Positions 7,087 to 11,613 of a DNA stretch of 11,613 bases are shown here, one piece after another (the first letter of the stretch is position 1; every line of letters starts with the position of its first letter). The DNA is from Boothiomyces macroporosus. Its lineage: Eukaryota; Chytridiomycota; Chytridiomycetes; Rhizophydiales; Terramycetaceae. The DNA is taken from positions 1 to 11,613 of the forward strand of contig JADGKB010000208.1 of assembly GCA_027604185.1 (NCBI GenBank). The letters run 5' to 3'. A program made the translations under genes and the position numbers. Below the pieces are notes generated by a model that had not been told where the DNA came from, ran no database searches, and saw only the letters and a list, made by a program, of their open reading frames with translations.

Positions 7087-7352
7087 TTCAGTTTATTTTG
7101 CATTTATTTATGGCATTACCTTTATTACTCAATATGATTCAATCCTGTTTGGACGACCTTCAAACTTGAAAAGATTGAAATATAAAGTTTATTTAATCGA
7201 TATATCCTGTGTAAGAATTTGAAGGAAATGAGCACTTGATATTCTCTACTATGCAATCTGGTAATCTTTGACGATATCGATATCTTTGAGCAAAACCGAT
7301 ACATTTCAAATCGTTTTTCATTTGCTAAATCATTCTTGGCGATTAGAAGGTT
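7087..7352. other. Stretch without a supported gene
   Basis: A minus-strand frame of 94 codons (7125-7409) occurs here with no recognisable motif. It is AT-rich and adjoins the piggyBac remains. Nothing else is seen. Confidence 0.35.
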
Positions 7353-7422
7353 ATGAGTATCACTGTCTGTAAAACAGAATGATAACTCTTTTCGACAAGC
7401 ACGTTTCATTTTTTTTCAAAAA

Positions 7423-7987
7423 TTGCGATACTTGTTTGGTTTTCAATTTGAAGATTGCTTGCACACTCACTCACGTCTAGAATGCGATCTGTGCGGCGAA
7501 GTATTTTGTCACCAACATTTTACTTCTTTACAACGTTGCATTTCATGCATTGAGATTGATGATACTGACTTGGAATTGTCTGATATTGCGGAAGAGGGTG
7601 AATACTCAGGACCATAATGAAGTAGCAGAGTTTGTATGCCCAGCTACCTTTCAACCAAAGTCCAAGTACAAAAAACAAATTCCAAAGGAAAAGGCCCAAT
7701 TTGTTGAATCAATTTGGAATGAATCTAAAACTTTTGAACATAAAGGATTCGCATTCACTGGCCCTTGCCCTGGACCAACTACTACTGCAATAACTCCTTA
7801 CGACATTTTTCACACCAGAAATGGTAGGTTTGATACCAATTTATACATGAAGACCGAAAGATACATTGCGAAGATGCACAATAAAGAAATACGATTTGGC
7901 AGTGTCACAAGTGAAGATATTTCCAGCTATATTATTATTTTGCTCTTGAAATCTATGCACCACAAGCCTCAAGTAAAATTAAACTGA
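7423..7987 (+). pseudogene. piggyBac transposase, N-terminal part
   Basis: Acidic N-terminal stretch (DDTDLELSDIAEEGEYS) in one frame, then in the next frame FTGPCPGP, ITPYDIF, a TNLY-like motif and a hydrophobic segment ending in KSMHHKP. This is the usual order in the N-terminal half of piggyBac transposases (DDE_Tnp_1_7 type). The two frames switch near 7598-7622, either a frameshift or a 25-nt intron. There is no ATG in the first frame, which is open upstream to about 7353. A Cys/His cluster (CDLCGEVFCHQHF) precedes the acidic part and is not explained by the family's N-terminus. Translation stops at TGA 7985, before the rest of the domain. Confidence 0.65.
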
Positions 7988-8021
7988 TCCAATTCGTCAT
8001 ACTCCAATTTTTGGAATAGTC

Positions 8022-8254
8022 TAAAACAAGATTATGTGATTTAGAAGATGAATTAGCGCGCATAATAAAGTAGTTTTGAATTGTTTTGAACTGTTCTTTA
8101 GCTGTGTTTTTATTAGATTAATAACAGTATTTATAGCAAGTTCCCTTGAACAACATTAAAGGCTTAAGTAAAGAGCCCTTGTTCTATGTTAGTAAACTGA
8201 CAATGACTCGTGAGTAGTATTTGTTTCAACACTTATCAGGTGTTGTTTCCAACA
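8022..8254. repeat. Dispersed repeat family 2, copy 1
   Basis: About 233 bases closely matching 8942-9154 in direct orientation, from TAAAACAAG to GTTGTTTCCAACA. Copy 2 lacks about 20 bases within the AT-rich part. Both copies end in a hairpin, CAACAC-7 nt-GTGTTG, in which the stem is kept while the loop differs. In the plus sense both read KGLSKEPLFYVS, TMTRE, stop, YLFQHL, similar to the segment expected after HHKP in piggyBac proteins. In the minus sense copy 1 includes the last codons of the Myb-like remnant. Confidence 0.85.
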
Positions 8255-8589
8255 TTATTCTCATTCTGTTTTCATCAGGTTCATGATTATCAAAGAAGTT
8301 TTCCAATTCCCATTCCTGCTCGTCGATTAAGTGATCTATACTTTCACCTGTTGAAACTAAAGTAGGATTAACATTCTGCCTTTCCCCAAACAATTCATCC
8401 ATCTCTTGAAAGTAAGCACAAGCCTTTTCAAGCTTTTCCTCAATAGTCTTTACACCATTCATTCGATCCTTTTCAGTTACCCCGTAACCAGTTTGAATAG
8501 TCTTTGTTCGTGTCCATGTAGGAATTTCTGTATGATGCATAACGAGCCTTGATACTTTGCTTTGGCCAGTCCTTACAAATGTGGAGGGG
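8226..8589 (-). pseudogene. Myb/SANT-like (trihelix) DNA-binding protein remnant
   Basis: The upstream frame (about 8589-8505) reads KDWPKQSIKARYASYRNSY, like the end of a Myb/SANT-type domain. A frameshift near 8500 leads into TIQTGYGVTEKDR, then EKACAYFQEMDELFGERQNV, the helix and linker that commonly follow such domains, and an acidic tail to TGA at 8226. Proteins of this kind accompany PIF/Harbinger transposases in many eukaryotes, and Harbinger remains lie on the same strand at 9819-10561. The N-terminal part of the domain is missing. It lies antisense between two parts of the piggyBac remnant. Confidence 0.5.
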
Positions 8590-8614
8590 ACATCATTCTT
8601 TACGACGGTGATTG

Positions 8615-8928
8615 ATGCTTAATACTAGATATATTACGAATAAAGCGGTGTTTGAAATGTACTGCATTGCTGAATTAACCACTGGTTACGTCAAACGGTG
8701 TTTGATTGAGAAAGGCAGTGCCGCAAAATACTGTACGGACAAGCTAAAGCAGCAGTTACATTGATGGAGGAAGCAGGAATAATGGATAGTGGACATTTAC
8801 TTGCCGTTGACAATCTGTATACCGACTGGTATCTATTTTTAGAACTATTTAGAAGGAAAACGGATACGATTGGAACAGTTAGAAAAAACAGACGAGACTT
8901 CCCCAAATCAATAATGAATATGGAATAA
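8615..8928 (+). pseudogene. piggyBac transposase, central part
   Basis: Two frames joined by a shift near 8740. The first reads NKAVFEMYCIAELTTGYV, matching the segment with the TGY motif. The second reads GHLLAVDNLYTDWYLF and then GTVRKNRRDFP, the hallmark DNxYT...GTVRxNRxxxP region of piggyBac proteins; the aspartate of VDN is the second catalytic residue. The preceding part with the first catalytic Asp is absent, its place being taken by the Myb-like fragment. A TAA at 8926 ends the frame just before repeat copy 2. Confidence 0.75.
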
Positions 8929-8941
8929 AACAATTTGGGAT

Positions 8942-9154
8942 TAAAACAAGGTTATGTGATTTAGAAGATAAATTGGCACGCATAATAAAGTAGTTTTAAA
9001 TTATTATTATATTAAATTAATAGCAGTATTTATAGCAAGTTCCCTTGAATAACATTAAAGGCTTAAGTAAAGAGCCTTTGTTCTATGTTAGTCAACTGAC
9101 AATGACTCGTGAGTAGTATTTGTTTCAACACCTATAATGTGTTGTTTCCAACAG
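8942..9154. repeat. Dispersed repeat family 2, copy 2
   Basis: Direct copy of 8022-8254 that separates the central and C-terminal piggyBac parts. It begins at a TTAA (8941-8944), the target site used by piggyBac-type elements, though copy 1 has CTAA there. The copies are about 920 bases apart. Only the right boundary is sharp; left of the repeat a weak CAATTT similarity continues. Confidence 0.85.
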
Positions 9155-9717
9155 AGATTATGGGAGCGAATTCAGTGGCAAAAATTAACAGACCATTTAC
9201 ATTTATCAACTGGTTGGATAAAAAACCAGTAATGATTCTTGGATCTGTTACAAACTTGGACAAAGTTAATGAAAAACCTGCATGCGTAAGGCTTTACAAT
9301 GAATGTACGCCTCAAACAATCAAATGAAAGCTGGAAGAAAAATAGGAAGATTAAGCATCAAGAAGTATTATATTATTTCACCATTTGTTGGATACAATTT
9401 TGCTCAATAGTTTTATTTCATACAAACAAATCCCTGGAGTTACGATCATATCCCACCAAACCTTTCGTGAATTACTAGTCAAGGAAATGATACGTAAATA
9501 CACTAGTGTCAATTTGAATAGTCTTGATCTTCCAAACCCTTCAACTGAAACGGAGTGTATTCCTGAGGTATCCAATTATTCCAGGTATTGTGCTTATTGC
9601 TCTCTTGGATCTGATAGAATTCGCTATCCAAACGTTGGTGATGATGGAAAAGATAAGAGAAAAAAGAGTGTTGTAGTGTCTTTGTTCCAAAAAGCACTAC
9701 TGCTTGATCAAAGGTAG
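9155..9717 (+). pseudogene. piggyBac transposase, C-terminal part
   Basis: One frame throughout, broken by TGA (9325), TAG and TAA within 30 bases. It reads FTFINWLDKKPVMILGS (the W-x-DKKPV block of the family), then VRLYNE, then FHHLLDTILLNSFISYK and TFRELLVKEMI. It ends in the start of a C-terminal cysteine-rich domain (YCAYCS), whose remainder (CLCSKKHYC) is in another frame. The GGVDxxDQ block with the third catalytic Asp, expected after VRLYNE, is missing. The element is therefore inactive. Confidence 0.75.
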
Positions 9718-9818
9718 AAATTGTTTGTTACTGAAATGATTAAAATTGATTTCTTAACACTTAAATTTTGTATTTGACTGAGTTTCTGTAATTATATATT
9801 AACTTTTGATTATGGATG

Positions 9819-10046
9819 CTAAATGATAGGGTTAGTTGATTTCTCTGTATTCTTTTCATTTAAGGGAAACATTGGCTTAAGAAATCTATTTTTCAACCAC
9901 CCAAATGCAGTTTCAACAATCATTCGCTTGGATGATAGTATGTAATTGAATCGTATTTCATAGACTGATAGCTCTCATTTCTCATGTGGCATAAAAGGAA
10001 ATACCAAAGATTGAGTCAGACCAAAACCTGAATCACTAAGATACAA
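9819..10046 (-). pseudogene. PIF/Harbinger transposase remnant, C-terminal core
   Basis: The minus-strand frame reads YLSDSGFGLTQSLVFPF, one TGA, FNYILSSKRMIVETAFGWLK and NRF, to a TAG at 9819. This is the DDE_Tnp_4 pattern: an Asp in the DSGY-like block, then the catalytic Glu in R-x-x-VE-x-AFG-x-LK-x-RF. The upstream part with the other catalytic Asp was not found. It could form one element with the Myb-like remnant further left. Confidence 0.75.
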
Positions 10047-10049
10047 AAA

Positions 10050-10429
10050 AAGGATTGGTTGCAATTGCTAATATTCCTCAACACTCACAGCAAAAGAGTG
10101 CGATTGATGTGGTAAATTTGCTCTAGGAAAGGAATAATGAAATTGTAAATATGATATCCAATATGAAAAATGATTTATACCGGAAATCATATACCACTAT
10201 CATAGTTTTTAACAGATTTAAAATACTTTGCAAAATCGACAATAAATCCAATTCCAATATCAAATATATTAATTTTAGAACATTTCACACATCAAAAGTT
10301 GTCTTACTATGATTCCTCTAGCTCGTCTAACATGGCATACTTTGTCTTTGATATTTTGCATCAATATTGATTGAGTATCATCTATAATTTCAACATCTCT
10401 AACCTCAAAACTTTTATCTTTCAAATCTA
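10050..10429. other. Stretch without a supported gene
   Basis: AT-rich sequence between the two Harbinger pieces. No motif was recognised on either strand. It may be decayed internal Harbinger sequence, but nothing in it shows that. Confidence 0.4.
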
Positions 10430-10561
10430 TCAAGATAGTATAAGACTGTTCATGCGCCTAAGACAACAACACTTTGGCGAATGGTTCTTTCGCTTAATTA
10501 AGCATTCGAATGCTGTTTCTACACACATTCTTTTCGATGAAATCCGAGTATTAAATATTTG
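10430..10561 (-). pseudogene. Second PIF/Harbinger transposase fragment
   Basis: The minus-strand frame reads FNTRISSKRMCVETAFECLI, then KRKN, to a TGA. It is clearly the same block as FNYILSSKRMIVETAFGWLK at 9819-10046, so two different copies lie about 500 bases apart. Only the region around the catalytic Glu remains. It abuts LINE-derived sequence on its upstream side. Confidence 0.65.
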
Positions 10562-10596
10562 AACGCTCTTTACAAATAGGTGAATATATCATATCC

Positions 10597-10992
10597 CTAA
10601 TCACCGAAAAGATGATTGTATATTTGGACTATTTCTTGGACTTGATTTTCAAAGGGGATCCATCGGAGAGCATTAAGATTTGCTCGGTTCAATAAGGACT
10701 GGAGCAGTGAGTTTTGAGTCACTGCTTTGCTGTATAAAGTGGAAGCAGTGTGAGTTCGGATTTGAGCTTGGACCAGAGTGGTAGCTGGAAAGTCTTGGAC
10801 TTGAGGATCGTTATTGATGAAGGGAGCAAAGAAACAAGTGGAGAGATAGTTGTTTCACTGAGATACAGTTTCTAATACACACAGTTTGTGCATTGCTGCA
10901 ATGGAAGTGCTTCTGCTAGCGCCAAGGATTATCCTGAGTGCTAGATTCTGAGACTTGTCGTGAGCAATGTCTATATACAAACGCAATTCATT
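10597..10992 (-). pseudogene. LINE (non-LTR retrotransposon) ORF2 C-terminal fragment
   Basis: The minus-strand frame is 132 codons with a single internal TGA (10855-10857). It contains SQNLALRIILGASRSTSIAA, the motif (Q-x-x-ALRIILG, then ST-x-IAAL-like) found just after the reverse transcriptase core of fungal LINEs. A long tail ends in ALRWIPFENQVQ. The polymerase core itself (YADD-type motif) is not in the window. The sequence upstream on this strand is Copia-derived, so the fragment is truncated by another element. Confidence 0.65.
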
Positions 10993-11011
10993 TCACAATC
11001 TTAATTTCCAT

Positions 11012-11100
11012 CTAATGATTTAAGTACTCACCAGTGTATTCTGTCTTTGGTTCACTCATATGCTTAATAAGCTCAGTAGTTGAACCAGAATCCTAGAGGA
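11012..11100 (-). pseudogene. Copia-type retroelement protease fragment
   Basis: The minus-strand frame reads IIL, TAG, then DSGSTTELIKHMSEPK to a TAG at 11012. D-S-G followed by S/T-T at the start of a short domain after a gag zinc knuckle is the layout of the retroviral-like aspartic protease in Ty1/Copia polyproteins. It lies in a different frame from the gag part, so the polyprotein is broken. Confidence 0.5.
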
Positions 11101-11192
11101 TTATTGTTCAGCTCCTTTATTGAAATCTGCAACTTTTGAATTTCTATTCCAAGTAAACTGATCACCAATTCGACAACGGTCACTCACATAAT

Positions 11193-11613
11193 TCAATAGC
11201 GGTTGTATTTCCTGCAGTAGTCGCACATCATTTTAAGAGAATTGTTTGCGTTGGCTGAATGTGCTAGCGCCTTCCGTTGAAATTCTTGACGTTCTACAAT
11301 TGCAGTGACATTGTAATGTTCCAGCAAATTTGATCTTAAAGTTGTGAAGTGAGATCTGTTCATCTTTTCAGATTGGAGATTGCCGATTGACTTATGAGTA
11401 GAGACGATAACCTCCCGGTAAAAGCGCTGATGGACATGTTCCAATACTGTTTCAATTTGGTCAGCATAGGAAATCATGCCACCACAAGCCAAAAGATGTG
11501 CATACCTCTTGTTGTATTCTTTCCAAAAGGAAGTGAGGTCAATGCCATCCATTTTTACAGCCTTGAGATCTCTTTTAGCTGAATAAAAATCGGTGGATCC
11601 GAATTCTTCTTCT
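11193..11613 (-). pseudogene. Copia-type gag, partial, open at the right edge
   Basis: The minus-strand frame is open to the end of the window and stops with TGA at 11193. FWKEYNKRYAHLLACGGMIS followed by ADQIETVLEHV resembles the UBN2/gag region of Ty1/Copia elements (a central segment with a conserved L-x-x-G then a spaced leucine-rich part). The C-terminus CDYCRKYN is the first half of a CCHC zinc knuckle. The second half (YVSDRC) is in another frame that runs to a TAA at 11101. An ATG at 11552 is internal, because coding sense continues upstream of it. Confidence 0.6.

Noticed and set aside
8691..8933. Minus-strand open frame opposite the central piggyBac part
   Set aside because: The plus strand carries the clear DNLYTD and GTVRKNRRDFP motifs; the minus frame has none.
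9509..9697. Minus-strand open frame opposite the C-terminal piggyBac part
   Set aside because: It is a shadow of the plus-strand transposase sequence.
10570..10610. GD-stop-GYDIFTYL as the DSGY block of the second Harbinger fragment
   Set aside because: It continues the LINE frame through GD and is in a different frame from the Harbinger block. The resemblance is short and may be chance.

Overview
The window looks like nuclear DNA of a eukaryote, most likely an AT-rich, early-diverging fungus. Reasons: small tandem families of membrane and secreted GPI-type proteins, spliceosomal GT-AG introns, AATAAA signals at gene ends, and decayed eukaryotic transposons of several superfamilies. The exact lineage cannot be fixed by eye.

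Left part (about 1-6000, all genes on the minus strand). Two tandem families occupy this side. The first is three paralogous seven-helix membrane proteins (ATGs at 832, 1915 and 3236). The second is three paralogous secreted proteins with ten conserved cysteines and C-terminal GPI-type tails (genes beginning near 5998, 5238 and 4526). Gene spacing is tight in the second array, and several AATAAA signals overlap or touch the stop codon. The middle receptor-like gene and the last secreted gene look broken in simple translation. Both become full-length and align without gaps to their intronless paralogs if 19-, 19- and 20-nt GT-AG segments are removed (1675-1693, 1481-1499, 4215-4234). These segments share a GTATT start and a TAAT motif just before the AG. 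They are the main discovery here: extremely short introns.

Right part (about 6000-11613). This is a transposon graveyard. It holds fragments of a piggyBac transposase (+), a Myb/SANT-like protein (-), a PIF/Harbinger transposase in two pieces (-), the C-terminal part of a LINE reverse transcriptase ORF (-), and a Copia-type gag/protease (-, open at the right edge). Two dispersed repeat families are also present. One pair (1984-2219 and 6583-6813) carries a conserved minus-strand reading frame of unknown identity. The other pair (8022-8254 and 8942-9154) lies within the piggyBac remains.

The two gene arrays suggest surface or environment-facing functions (receptor-like proteins and secreted anchored proteins), but neither family was assigned a precise function.
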